Positions 32,824 to 44,620 of a stretch of 64,000 nucleotides of DNA are shown piece by piece. The DNA lies in assembly GCA_028641055.1 (NCBI GenBank), contig CM054060.1, positions 210,576,445-210,640,444 on the forward strand, given 5' to 3'. The notes beneath the pieces are model-generated. The model was not told the DNA's origin, searched no databases, and saw only the letters and a program-made list of their open reading frames with translations. The translations under genes were made by a program, and so were the position numbers. The DNA is from Alopecurus myosuroides (taxonomy: Eukaryota > Streptophyta > Magnoliopsida > Poales > Poaceae). How positions within the stretch are numbered: position 1 is the stretch's first letter; the number at the start of each line of letters is the position of its first letter.

Positions 32824-35481
32824 TTGCCTTTGTTGCAGGAATTTGAAGACGTCTTTCCCGATGAGCTCCCTCCGGGCCTTCCTCCCCTACGAGGAATCGA
32901 GCACCGCATTGACCTCATTCCGGGCGCGCCCCTTCCAAACCGCGCTCCTTAACGCACCAACCCTGAGAAGACTAAGGAGATTGAGCACCAAATCCAAGAA
33001 CTACTCGAAAAAGGTTTCATTCGCGAATCTCTTAGCCCTTGTGCCATGCCGGTTATCCTTGTTCCAAAGCAAGATTCTACTTCCCGCATGTGTATGGATT
33101 GTCGCCCTATCAATGCTATCACAGTTAGATATAGACATCCTATTCCTAGGCTCGATGACATGCTTGATGAATTGAGTGGTGCTACTATCTTTTCCAAAAT
33201 TGATCTTAAAAGTGGTTACCATCAAATTCGTATGAGTATAGGTGATGAATGGAAAACGGCTTTCAAAACAAAACTTGGTTTGTATGAATGGTTTGTTATG
33301 CCCTTTGGTCTTTCGAATGCCCCATCTACCTTCATGCGCCTCATGAATGAAGTTTTGCGTCCTTTCATTGGCAAATTTGTTGTGGTTTACTTCGACGACA
33401 TTCTCATTTATAGCAAATCTTTGGAAGATCACCTTGATCATGTTTCACAAGTATTGTTGGCTCTTCGCAAAGCAAAACTTTTCGCCAATCTTTCCAAATG
33501 CAATTTTTGCACCAACAAGCTTGTTTTCTTGGGTTTTGTGATCTCTTCCAATGGTATTGAATTAGATAACAAGAAGATTGAGGCAATTAGGAATTGGCCC
33601 AACCCTACCTCTGTGGGTGAGATAAGGCGCTTTCATGGCCTTGCCGGTTTCTATCGCCGCTTTGTCAAAGATTTTTCAACTATTGCTTGCCCTTTGAACG
33701 AACTTACCAAAAAGAATGTACCTTTTGTTTGGGGCAATGCGCAACAAAAAGCTTTCGACACACTTAAGAGATGCTTAACCGAAGCTCCTTTGCTTGTCTT
33801 ACCGGATTTTGAGAAATCTTTTGAGATTGAATGTGATGCTAGTGGTATAGGAATTGGTGGCGTTCTCATGCAAAACGGACGCCCCGTTACTTACCGTAGT
33901 GAAAAACTCGATGGCGCTAAACTAAATTACCCAATCTATGATAAGGAACTTTTTGCTTTGGTTAGAGTGCTAGAAGTTTGGCAACACTACCTTTGGCCGA
34001 AAGAATTTGTCATTCATTCCGATCACGAATCATTGAAATACTTGAAAAGCCAAAACAATTTGAACAAGAGGCATGCTAAGTGGGTAGAATTCATTGAATC
34101 TTTTCCTTATGTCATTAAGTACAAGAAAGGTAAAGAGAATGTGGTAGCCGATGCCTTGTCTAGGAAAGAGTGCCTTCTTACACGTCTTGACGTCAATGTG
34201 ATTGGTTTGGATGAGATCAAAGACTTATATGCTTCCGATACTTTCTTTGGTCCTATCTTTGAGAAATGCTTGCCTAACCGAGGTTTTGATGATTACTATC
34301 TTCACAAAGGTTTCTTGTTTAAGGCTAAAAAATTGTGTATCCCCGAGTCCTCTCTTCGTTTGTTCTTATTGAAGGAATCACATGAAGGAGGTCTCATGGG
34401 ACACTTTGGACGCGACAAGACTTATGCCATGCTCTCTACCAACTACTATTGGCCCAAGATGAAGCATCAAGTTGAGAGACACGTCAAGAGATGTTCTACA
34501 TGCCTCCGAGATAATTCTACTTCCAACCCCCATGGTCTTTACATGCCATTGCCTATCCCACATGCACCTTGGAGTGATATTAGCATGGATTTTGTGTTAG
34601 GCCTCCCTCGCACTAAAACCAACATGGATTCAATCTTTGTAGTTGTGGATCGTTTCTCTAAGATGGCACATTTCATTCCTTGCAACCGAACCGACGATGC
34701 TTCACATGTTGCTACTTTGTTTTTCAGGGAAATTGTTCGTTTACATGGTGTACCTACTTCCATCGTCTCGGACCGCGACGTCAAGTTCACCTCCTACTTT
34801 TGGAAAACGCTGATGGCCAAGCTTGGCGTCAAGCTACTCTTCTCTACCGCCTATCACCCACAAACGGATGGACAAACCGAGGTCGTCAACCGCACACTAT
34901 CTTCACTACTTCGAGCATTGATCAAGCCCAACTTGAAGAATTGGGAGGAATGCATCCCACACGCCGAGTTCGCCTACAATCGTGCTCTACACCAAGCTAC
35001 CAAGAAGAGCCCCTTCGAGATCGTATACGGCTTCAACCCCAACACCGCCCTCGACATACTTCCTTTGCCCCTACGCGAGCGAGCAAACATGGACATTGAC
35101 AAGCGCACCGACTACATCAAGAAGCTACACGACTCCACAAGAGCTACGCTTGAGAAGCACTCCGAGCACCGAGCCTCTATCATGAACAAGAACAAGAAAC
35201 CCATGGTGTTCCAAGAAGGTGACCTCGTGTGGCTACACTTGCGCAAGGACCGTTTTCCCGAAGAGCGCAACTCCAAGCTCAAGCCAAGAGGCGACGGCCC
35301 CTTCAAGGTCATCAAACGCATCAAAAACAACGCCTACAAGCTCGATTTACCGCAATCCAAGTACCTCGTCCACAACTCCTTCAATGTCAAGGACCTCTCT
35401 CCCTTCCATGAATACCCAAGTGATGAAGACGACGCCGAGTCGAGGTCCACTCTTTTTCAAGGGGGGGGGGAGATGATGTAG
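32824..35481 (+). CDS. G5 pol: RT, RNase H and integrase
   Basis: Same frame as gag. After the TAG it reads [20 protein letters not shown] and meets one more stop, TAA at 32950-32952, where Tyr is expected in the APYRTNP motif. From 33046 it is open to 35481. [31 protein letters not shown] and the catalytic YFDD at 33388-33399. RNase [18 protein letters not shown] at about 33825. Integrase: [15 protein letters not shown] with CSTCLRDN, then [40 protein letters not shown]-terminus: [41 protein letters not shown]. The stop lies 8 bp inside the 3' LTR. Confidence 0.88.
35456..35473 (+). promoter_or_regulatory. G5 polypurine tract
   Basis: CAAGGGGGGGGGGAGA lies immediately before the 3' LTR and inside the end of the pol frame. 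Confidence 0.85.
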
Positions 35482-36527
35482 CCCAACCAACAATACCAAG
35501 TGTACCAATGACAAGATCACGCGCAAAGGCCATACGTGATAAGGTGAACTCGCTCCTCTCGCTCAACACTTTTGGTGACTTGGCGGATGGTGCGCTACCT
35601 CATGGTTCAACCCTTTGTGTGCTCAGGTCCGAACCGACCACGGGTGCCCAAGAAGACGTGGAAGGCGAACGAGGAGAACCCGCGCAAGGAGGCGAAGGCA
35701 TGAAGCCCCAGGTGGCGGAACCTCCGGTGCATCCACCGGAGCTTCCGCTCTGTGCCAGCCACCGGAACCTCCGGTGCAGCCTCCGCCCAAAACCCCTTCG
35801 GGTGGTTGATAGCGGAGCTACCACCGGACCCCGCGGCGGAACATCCGGTGGCCCAGCTCAGTAGCTCCACCGGACCTCCACCGGAGCCTCCGCTCTTTCC
35901 ACCGGTACCTCCGATGGAAACCACCGGAGCCTCCGCTCCTGCGCGGCCTGCGAGCCACTTTCGGGCCTTGACCCTTGTATCTTATCCTCCCACCTACCCC
36001 CTTGGCACTAGACTATATATAGTCCTTCCCATTCTCAGATCTAGGGTTAGAGTTGAATTTAGAACATTTGGAGCTCAGCTCTCTTGTATCCCTCTTTGAG
36101 GAACTACTCCTCCGGTGTGTACCGAGGAACGTATCAAGGCTACTCCTCCGACTTCGTCGAGGATCGTATCAAGGCACATCCCAGCTACTTGTCCTCTCCC
36201 TATCGGGTTTCAGTCAAGAGTTGTCCAATCTTCCTCTCGTTATCTTGAGGTTCTATTGGCGTAGTGATACCGGCTACGGGTGTGAGATGGTTTGTATCAA
36301 GGTGAGTTCAGTTGGATCGATTGTTCCGTAGGCGGCCCTCGGGGCTTAGTTGACGGGAGGTTGGATCTTTCGGTTCTTGCGATTTATCCCGATTTGTGTG
36401 TTGCCCCGCGTTCCCCCACGTTCCCCCTCGATTCCCCATCTCGTGTTCTTACCGTTCTTCATGTTCTTCGTTCGTTCTTCGTCGATTCGTGAAGATCGGG
36501 CCAAACTAGGAGTCCAACTCCATATCA
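35474..36527 (+). repeat. G5 3' LTR
   Basis: Matches the 5' LTR apart from one missing U3 repeat block and scattered substitutions. TATA box at 36014-36021. Followed by the target duplication CCAAG. Confidence 0.9.
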
Positions 36528-36574
36528 CCAAGCGTCCCTGGAATGTAGCTCTACTTTGCCGTTTTCATTCATGA

Positions 36575-37207
36575 GCAAAAGTTGTATGTATCTCCTTAAC
36601 CGAGTTAAAATTCAAGTTGGCACTCCGAATTCAAACTCGGGGACTGCCTGTGCTAAAACTTGCCTTGTGTTGTTTACTTTATTTCCTTTGTCTACTCGGT
36701 TGGTCTACTTAGAATTTCATGCGCATATTTAGTAGTGTGTTTTAACCCAAGGGCCAACTCTTCGACTCCGCTGCTGTCCGCAACCCGGCTTCATGGCAAG
36801 CAAGAGAACAAGCCAAAGGTCAATGAGCACATGAAAAATTGCTAAGGAAAAGAGAAGTGTAGCAACCGAGTAGGGTGTTTTTCTTTCTCTGTTTTTCGGC
36901 TAAGTGGTGGGCAGCGTTAAAATTCAAATCTCAAGGTGGTTGAGTATCTGAAACTTGGTATTTGAAATCTTGTGACTCGACTACCAAAAAGCCACAAGTG
37001 GCGGGTAAGAGCAAAGACAAAAAGACAAGTGGATGAGAAATGCAACTCGGGGACTTGCATTACAACGCAATCCGGCATTAAGCCAGTCTTGCTAAAAGTG
37101 AACCAAATAAAACTGAGTCTCGAGATAAAAACATAAGTGTATTGATTACATCTGCACCCGGCATCCCGAGGATCTGATAAGTGTTTTGAGATAAGAACTG
37201 TAGGAAT
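36575..37207. other. G4 non-coding region between integrase and antisense gene
   Basis: Between the convergent 3' ends of pol (plus) and the antisense gene (minus). It contains CTCGGGGACT at 36636-36645 and 37046-37055, the same motif as near the G4 polypurine tract. No ORF is recognised. Confidence 0.6.
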
Positions 37208-39578
37208 TTAGACGACGGTGGAGGTAGTGGTATCCGAGTTGGTGCTGGTAGGCGCCACTGGCTCGGAGGCAGCAGTTGTAGACGTAGGCTCGGCCGCGGA
37301 AGAAGTCGGAGTAGTGCAGATTGGCTCCAATGCAGAGTTGTTGGAGGCCTGAGTGATGGAGGCGCTGGGAAGAGGATAGAGCACGGAGGTCGTAGCCCCA
37401 GTCACTCCCAGCTCGGGAGCGGGGTCGTCAATCACCATCTCGGTGGTGACAACCGCCTCCTGCGTGGCGGGTTGCGGCTGCTCGGTCTCCGGATTGGCTT
37501 CCATCCCGGATCCTTCCGTTTGGCCACGCTGCTCGGGATCCTCTTGCTCGGCCTCTCCATGCTTGGACTCCTCCTGCTCGGCTTCCTCGTCATCTCGGCT
37601 ATGGTCTTCGCTGGCATCTTCCTCAAACTCGGCCTCCTCCTCCTCCTCGTCGTCAACATCTGTATCCGGCTCGGTGGGGCCGTCGATGTATTGGCTGGTC
37701 TCAGCATAGGAGGCAATCTCGTATGCCACTTCTTTTCAGCGTGAGACGCACTCGGGGACGCCCAGTCCACTTGGAGACATTTCTGCGAGTGTCAATCCTG
37801 TCAAGATCTAGGTTTTCGTACCATGACAGGATGAAGTGAAGGATCTGGTCAGCTCCTGCCCGAGCTACGGAAGTACGCCATTTCTTCAGTTCTTCTTTGA
37901 CGTGGTCCAGGTTGGCTGCCATGCCGCGGAAGGTTTACGGGACATCTCGGTCGGGCTAGAATAGTTTGTGCAGCTTAATTGCAGTGGATACCATGGAGGT
38001 ACCCAAGGCTTTGAGGGAGCGTACTTGGGTCTTTAGGTTGACGACATGATCATCGATGCTGGAGGTATCATCAACACTCAGACCAGCTGCTGCCCTGGCC
38101 TTTCTCGCTTTATCCACAGCAGTTTCACCAGCGATACGGAGTTCGGGGAAGATGTCTGGATCAGGAAACGCCGGTTTGGGTCAGAAAGAGTAACCGAGAA
38201 GAAGAGAGACTGAGTAGAAGAAGATAGAAAGGTAAAAACTAAACAATGTGAAGGGTAGTGGCAACTCACATTCCATTTCGAGCACAAGGGCTCCCAGCTT
38301 AGTCCTCCAGTCATTTGTTTCCCGGATCTGCTTGTCCTGGATGCGGCGCGAGTCGCTGATTGTGACCTCGAGAGCTTGGTTCTTTTCTTTCAGAGTTCTG
38401 ATCTCTCTCGAGTTCCCACTTCTCGGCAGCAGCTGTTTTCTCAAAATCTTGCTTTTCGCGGACAGCATTGATTGCAGTTTGGAGTGCGTCAGCGAGATCA
38501 ACCTGGAGTTTCTCGAACTCCGTCTTCTCGGCCTCCCGCTCTTTCAGCAACTCAGCCTCACGGACCTGCACTTGGTGATGTGGTTCAGCTGGAGTGAGGC
38601 ATTGCAGATGCTCCTCTTGGAATTTCTTGTATTCTTCTGCGGATAGAGCAGCAAGTTAGACAAGTGAGAAGGCAATAGCAAGCCAAGTGAAGGAAACAAA
38701 GAAGGAGTAGCTCACCTTCCAGTCTGGAGATTGTACTCTGCGCGGAGGCAGCCATGACCTCACAGTCTTGGTGCCTATCAACTAGCGCCTTGAGCTCACC
38801 TACAGAGATGACAATGACTAAGCAAAAAAGCAAAAAACGGGCGTAAGAAAAAAACGCATAAACGTAGATGCTAAAAGCTTACTTTCCATAGCGGACAGTT
38901 TGATAGCGCTTTCCATGGAATTCTTCTCCATTGCGTCCATCTCACTCTTCTTGAACTCCAGCTCCCGGTTCCTGTCTCGCACTTGGCGGTGAGACCACAG
39001 GAGCTGGCGGAAGACCTTGGTCCTCTCCTGGAAGCTATCCTGCAGAGAAGAAAGAAATTTGATGAGTTTGGAAGATTTGGCCCGAGTAGATGGCAACTCG
39101 GCGGAGCTTTACCTACTCGGCCCGAATCTCGGGGACTAGGTAGTGGATAAGAGAAGAGAAGTGAGGAAGAAATCTGGCGACTCGGAAAGGTCAAAATAAA
39201 AAAAGATACTTACCACATAGCTCTGCTCAATGTCTTCGAGGTTTTTGCGAAGAACAAACAACTTGCTGGCCAGAGTGCTGCAAGGACCGGCTACAGCTAT
39301 GCCAACATGGCCAATATCGGCCTTGTTCCACTCGGTCCGGTAGTTGTCGAGGTTTCGCAACTCGGTAACGTCCCATGCTGCGTGGCCAAGTCTCTTGCTA
39401 TCCCTGAATTTCTCAATGAAGCCTACCCAGTAAAGGATAGCTGCTACGCCTTCCTCTGGGAGATCCTCTTCATCCTCGTTGCGGGAAGTTATTTCATTGA
39501 TGACCAGGGAGTCTTTCTTCCCCTTGGACTTGGAGCGAGATACGACTCTTCGTTCTTTCAGGGCGCCTAGTCGCTCAG
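37208..39578 (-). pseudogene. G4 antisense gene, exons 4 (end) to 8
   Basis: Proposed exons on the minus strand: end of exon 4 39578-39214, exon 5 39039-38883, exon 6 38799-38716, exon 7 38636-38270, exon 8 38155-37208. Each intron has GT and AG ends, for example ATGTG|GTAAGTATC at 39214 and CTCTGCAG|GATAG at 39040. Exon 4 encodes SKSKGKKDSLVINEITSRNE and ILYWVGFIEKF. Exons 5-7 are long Glu/Lys/Leu coiled-coil (REAELLKEREAEKTEFEKLQ). Exon 8 ends in a very acidic region (DVDDEEEEEAEFEED) and a Thr/Ser/Pro tail. Damage: a frameshift in exon 7 near 38410, two stops in exon 8 near 37935-37975, and a frameshift near 37740. The start is in the second part at 52622. The function is unknown. Confidence 0.7.
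39574..39578. other. Left target duplication of G3 (CTCAG)
   Basis: CTCAG recurs at 49789-49793 directly after the right LTR. Both copies lie in exon 4 of the antisense gene. Confidence 0.95.
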
Positions 39579-41558
39579 TGTCGCACCCTGATTTCTAGGG
39601 GATACTCACCGTACGAACTGGATAGCAGATGCTTGGATTATGGGGCATAACTGCTCCCACGTCCCAGCTTCCTGGTAGGCCTGCGCTTATGCGCGACAAC
39701 GCAAGCTCTGCTATTCCATCGTCGATGTAAACTATCCACTAGAGATCAACGGCACTTCCGTCGACGTACTTCAAACCATACACACATGGTACGTCAACGG
39801 CGTTTAACAAGTGATATCACAACAGATCTCTACGACACAAAAGATTGAAATAAGTTGCAAATGGCTCTCATTAGAGCAGAGATAGCAAATACAATCATTC
39901 AGAGGGCACATGCCCCAACAATACATCATTACAATACAGCGGAAGCATTCAACATGTCTGAGTACAGACAAGAACCAAATAGGCCTAAGAGGCCGAGAAC
40001 AAACAGACGGAGCCCATCCACGAAGTCTCGGATCCTGCCCGGGTCCGCTATCTACTCGTCAGCAGTCTCGTCATACTCCACGTAGTTGCCACCATGTAGA
40101 TCCTCGGAAACGTGGGTCTGCGGAAACCACAGCCCCAAAGGGGTCAGTACATAAACGTACTGGCAAGCAAGACTCACAGTTCACCAAAGTGGAACCCGTC
40201 AACACCAAGTACAGATGCCTTGGGTTCAACGGAAGAGAGGGGATATAAAAGAAGCTGCAACTGGATGCGCTAAACAACTACAGAGATTCTACCACTTCCG
40301 GCTAACAGAAAGGAGATAAGATCGAGGATTGTAACCAACTGAAAGATAACTTCAACCAAACCCATCCTGGATCTCGCCCCTTATCCAAAGAAGCAATCCG
40401 AGGATAACTCACACAGTTGTAATAATGATGGTTCAAATTATTGTGTCAATAAGCCTATTACTAGTCAAGTTATTAATCATGGGGTGTAACATGTTTGATC
40501 ATTATGTTTAAGTTGTCCTGAGTACTTGTTAGCCAGTACTTTCACCAAGTAATCCATAACCGCGGAAAACACGGCTTCTCGAGAAGATTATCCCTGCAGG
40601 GTTGCACCAATTTGGCCGTACACTCATGAATGGCCCGCCAGATGGGAGATCACCCCACCAAGCGGGGCACTCAACACAACCAACCATTCTTCGCATCAAG
40701 CCCAAAGAACCTTGGGCGCACGGCTAATCGAGCCCAGAAGAAAATGGACCCTCATAGCACTCTAAGAACGTGTCCCCCTATATGCCGACTACAAAAGTTC
40801 CACCCTGCGCTGGGCTCGCAAAAACATGCATGCGGCAAATGGAAAACACGAACTAAATGAGGCGATTTGGACGAGATGCGAATCAGGTCAAGTTGAGGGG
40901 GCGCCCATACTCGCTTCCCAAATGCGGGTAGTGCGCTCATCATGGATCAGTAGACAAGACCCTTTTCCTATTAGGGTCGACACTAGCAGGCTCCAAAACC
41001 TCTCATGGGCCTCCTGCCGGTGCCTTATCATCAAATTTATTATTAATAGTAACATTAGCATGATTGATTGATTAAACATCGAACCCCCACAACGTAAATG
41101 ATATAGTAACAGAAAGTAACGGATAACAGACTCGAGCAAAAGCAACCTAAGCATGCTAGTAAGACACTGGCTCAAACAATGGGTTGTAGGAAGGGAGATG
41201 AGGCAATATCAAGGTTAAGGGATTCATGTGATGGGTTCGTAACAGAAACAACTACTACTAAGGCTAGCAGAAAAGAACAACGGAAAGTATCGGTAACCAA
41301 TGTTGAAAGGAACACAGTGGTTCATGTGAGTGATAACTTGCCTGCAAACCCAGTAGCCTGGTACTGAGCTAACTCCTTAGAAGGGGTGTCGTAAGTATCG
41401 TCGGTCTCAACGTCGTCGTGTATCCGAGAAGAAGCAAACAAACATTGCAGAAAGATAAGCAATCATTATCATGGCATAGTGCACAATCAAATATGATGCA
41501 TGTCATGTTAATAGATGCATCAAAGTAACCTACTTGACAAGTAACACAATTTAATTGG

Positions 41559-41588
41559 ATCCATATGCAATGAGAATTGCATATGGAT
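41559..41588. repeat. Perfect 13 bp-arm palindrome in G3 3' LTR
   Basis: ATCCATATGCAAT, loop GAGA, ATTGCATATGGAT. The same structure is at 47231-47260 in the other LTR. Confidence 0.95.
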
Positions 41589-42448
41589 GCAAATGCTTTA
41601 GGTTGGAGCAATGATCTACATTTGATTAACAAGTGTAAGTAGTTAAACATGATGCATGCATGAGGATGATAACAAGATAACAACAAATAACAAAGATAGA
41701 GGCAAAGGAAAAGAAATTAACAAGGTTTGGAAATCATTTGTTAAGTTTGGAAAAAGTTGGTTACTTAAAGATGTCACACAAACAATTGTTGTTTTCATCA
41801 AGTTAAAGTGTGCAAAAGAAATAACAAAGTTTATATTTGCAAAGGTTATCAAATTTTAGTTGGATTACATGTTTCACAATTTGAAATTGGACTTTGGATT
41901 AATTAATTATGAATTAAACAATATTAAACAATTTTTAATTGAATTAAACAAGATTTAAATTGTTTAGGCAATTTAAATTATTCAAACCAGAAAACAAATT
42001 TTATATTTGAATAGGTTATTCAAAAAGGGGTGAAAAACATATTTTATTTGACTTATTTGGAAAAGGTATGAATTAGTTATGAATTATTACAAATTGCATT
42101 TGAATTATTCAAATTTGAATTTTAAATACATTTGGAATTTTCAAAACAGAACACAAATGGAATAATTGGAAAGATCATTTGATTTTGAACAGAAAACATG
42201 TATAACTTGTATTTATTGGGTTTATAGTTTAAGAGATATTGATTTTTAAAGTTTATTGTTTATTCTGCCAATTAAAGAAAAATAGGAAATAAAACAGATT
42301 CGCTTTTAATTATTCTGTTACCGCACTGGGTTGCACACTGGTCACTGCCCGTGGGCCAGGGGGCCAGCGGGGCGCTGACGTGGCCACGGCCGCCAATGAC
42401 TGGTGGGGTCGCGGGCGCGGAAGGAAAACCCCAAAAATTTGGTGCGTC

Positions 42449-42475
42449 GCGCGGGGATCGAACCCGGGACTCCTG
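42449..42475 (-). promoter_or_regulatory. tRNA T-arm/B-box-like motif in G3 3' LTR
   Basis: The minus strand reads GTCCCGGGTTCGATCCCCGC. GGTTCGATCCC matches the pol III B box (GGTTCGANTCC) except at one position, and CGGG/CCCG can pair as a T stem. There is no matching A box or full cloverleaf, so it is not called a tRNA gene. Copy at about 48121-48147. Confidence 0.55.
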
Positions 42476-44118
42476 CGCGGCGCGGATGGAACAGGACCAA
42501 TGCGGTAGTCTGAACTTTTGTGATACAACGTAACCTGACAGAAGATGTGGTACCTCTACGCACGTTAACTGAATTTTAACAGCAACATCAGGCGTACAGG
42601 TTCAGAGAACGGATCGGTCGCTGCAGCGGCTGCGGACGGACATGAACGACAAGGGCAGACAGCGATTGCCGCTGCGAGATGCTCGCGGTTGCCGGGGTGT
42701 GCGCCGTGGGCGTGATGGTGCGGACGTGTGGGTGCTACGGAGGCGGACAGGGAGAGAGGGAAGGAACAGAGCGCTCACATCGACTGCAGATGGAGGGGGC
42801 GCGGCTGCTGCGAGGTGCCGCCACGGCGAGCCTTGCCGTCGACGGCGCGGCCGATCTGGCCCTCCTCGGGCTCCACCGAGGTGTCGATGATGAAGGTGGA
42901 GCCGAGGCCTATCCATTCCCGTGGCTAGCGCGCTCTGCTAGCCACCGGAGACGCGAGCGGCGGCGGGGAAGCTCCTTCAGGTCTTGGCCATGGCGGACAG
43001 GTAGGTGGTCAGAACCCAAGCGGTGATACAGAGTACCTAGAAGGCCCGATATCGGCTGGAAGTGTGAAGGTGGCTCACCAGGAGGTGTTCCCGCAGTGGA
43101 GCGAGGTCGAGGAGCGACGACGACGATCTCCTCGCTCTGCTTGCGTTCGGGTTCAGAGAAAAAACAGGGTTCAGAGAAGCAGCGACTTGGAGATGAGATC
43201 GAGGGGGAGAGAGGGACTGACGGCGAGGGAAGGAGGGGCTAGCTAGGGTTGCTGCGAGGCTAGGGAAGAGGTGGGGCTTTATGGAGGGAGGATGCCAGTA
43301 CGGCAGCGCATCCGGGAGGTGGGGATGGATCGGAGGGTTCTGTATGTGTTCGTACACACATGACCTCAGCGAGAGGTGGAAGAAAACGACAGCGAGGGGT
43401 ACTGGGCCAGAAATAGGGTAGTTGGGCTGGGCTGAGAGGTAGATAGGTTAGGTGCTGCTCTCCTCTCCTCTCCTTTGCTATTTTGTTTTCTTTATTTTTT
43501 TTTTTTTGTAGAGACAGATTTTGGAAGAAAAACATGATAATTAGGTTAGTAAAAATATTAGAAAAGTTAGTTTAGGCTTATTAGGTTAATAGCAAACAAT
43601 TGCTAGTTTTTGTTTTCAAAAACTTAATTGTTTGGTGCTGTTTTGAAATTAAACCAATTTTAATTGAAATTTCCAATATTAGTTAATATTAGAAAACAAG
43701 GTATTTTCAATAGGGTTTTCTTTAGGGTTTAAAAGTGGTTTAATGAATTCAAATTAGTGGTGAATTTCATTGATTCAAAAGATTAAAGATTTTGAGGATT
43801 GGTTTGAATTTAAAAGGTGATTTAGAATTAATTGATTAAAGTGATTGATTGAATTAAGCAACAATTTAATAAGTGATCCAATATGAAATAAAATGGAATA
43901 ATTTGGTTGTTTTCACTTGTTATTTTTATTCCAAAAGTTGTAACAGAACAAGTATGAAAACATGTTTGAATAAGGTTTAAGTTTGAGTTGTGAAAACAGG
44001 ATAAAACAGATAGAAAACAAATGCAATCAATAAGTAAACATGATGACATGATGCAATACTTTAAGTAAACAAGAAATCAAACATTCTATAGGGTAGTTTT
44101 CATAATTGGGATGTTACA

Positions 44119-44137
44119 AAACGCCCCCCCTTGAAGG
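44119..44137 (-). promoter_or_regulatory. G3 polypurine tract
   Basis: The minus strand reads CTTCAAGGGGGGGCGTTT directly before the LTR start TGTAACATCCC. Confidence 0.8.
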
Positions 44138-44482
44138 AATCGCGCCCCGAGATTCCTACTGAGAAAAGAGAAGGTCCGGAAACTTCTTGGGTAGACGTCA
44201 GGGAATTTGGAAACCACCGGAATATTCTTAGTATAGGTATAGGTTTTGTATGGATGATGTATAGGTGGATAGAATTTGATTCATTTGGAGAGTAGATTAT
44301 CTGTAATAAGGTTGGAACAGAGTTATTGACATCAATGGAACACCAAGAATAATCATCAATGTCAGAATCATCAACATGAGAGTAACGAGGAATATGTGGC
44401 CTCCCATTAGAATTGGATTGTTCTTACTTATGTTGGAAGTTAACACTTGAGATTCCCGGAGAATGAACAGAAATTTGATTGC

Positions 44483-44620
44483 TTAGTGGAACCAGAATAG
44501 GTTGTAAGTTGTGGAAAAGATTGTTGACACAAAGGGAAGTGTTGCTCCGGTATCAAACAACACTTTAGTTGGAATAGAGTTTAGCAGATGAACGGTGAAA
44601 ACTTTGATTAGAATAGAACT
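44483..44620 (-). pseudogene. G3 retropepsin fragment
   Basis: Reads VHLLNSIPTKVLFDTGATLP and FVSTIF. This matches the Tekay-type aspartic protease start, active Asp in DTGA. It is a short remnant without the rest of the enzyme, in an ORF that begins at 44824 but is unrelated upstream. It indicates that G3 derives from a Tekay-like Gypsy element by loss of gag-pol. Confidence 0.7.

Larger units (their letters stand above)
27962..36527 (+). mobile_element. Complete Gypsy element G5 (CRM-like chromovirus, tentative)
   Basis: LTRs at 27962-29092 and 35474-36527, perfect duplication CCAAG, primer site, polypurine tract and a gag-pol frame open from 30265 to 35481 except for two stop codons. The lengths differ (1131 and 1054 bp) mainly by one repeat block of about 78 bp. 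By eye the LTRs differ at roughly 20 sites (about 2%). There is no canonical chromodomain, and the pol stop lies inside the 3' LTR, as in CRM elements. Proteins resemble G2 closely while the LTRs do not. Confidence 0.93.
36528..39578 (+). mobile_element. Tat element G4, part 2
   Basis: Resumes with the duplicated CCAAG and the last codons of the G4 integrase (RPWNVALL, stop at about 36572-36574). Then about 630 bp of non-coding sequence, then the antisense gene on the minus strand up to the G3 insertion (duplication CTCAG, 39574-39578). Confidence 0.85.
39579..44118 (-). repeat. G3 3' LTR
   Basis: 4540 bp. AT-rich blocks at 41640-42300 and 43480-44118 flank a GC-rich block (42310-43450). On the minus strand a TATA-like CCATAAAGCCCC lies near 43275 and the GC-rich leader follows it. 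It contains a 13 bp-arm palindrome (41559-41588) and a tRNA T-arm-like motif (about 42450-42475). ORFs inside recur unchanged in the other LTR and look non-coding. Confidence 0.92.

Noticed and set aside
42449..42475. A genuine tRNA gene
   Set aside because: Only a T-arm/B-box-like part is present; no A box, anticodon arm or acceptor stem could be aligned around it.
42602..43026. ORFs of 82-115 codons on both strands in a GC-rich stretch, repeated at 48274-48698
   Set aside because: They lie inside both LTRs of G3, have no recognisable domain and exist in several frames at once, as expected of GC-rich non-coding sequence.
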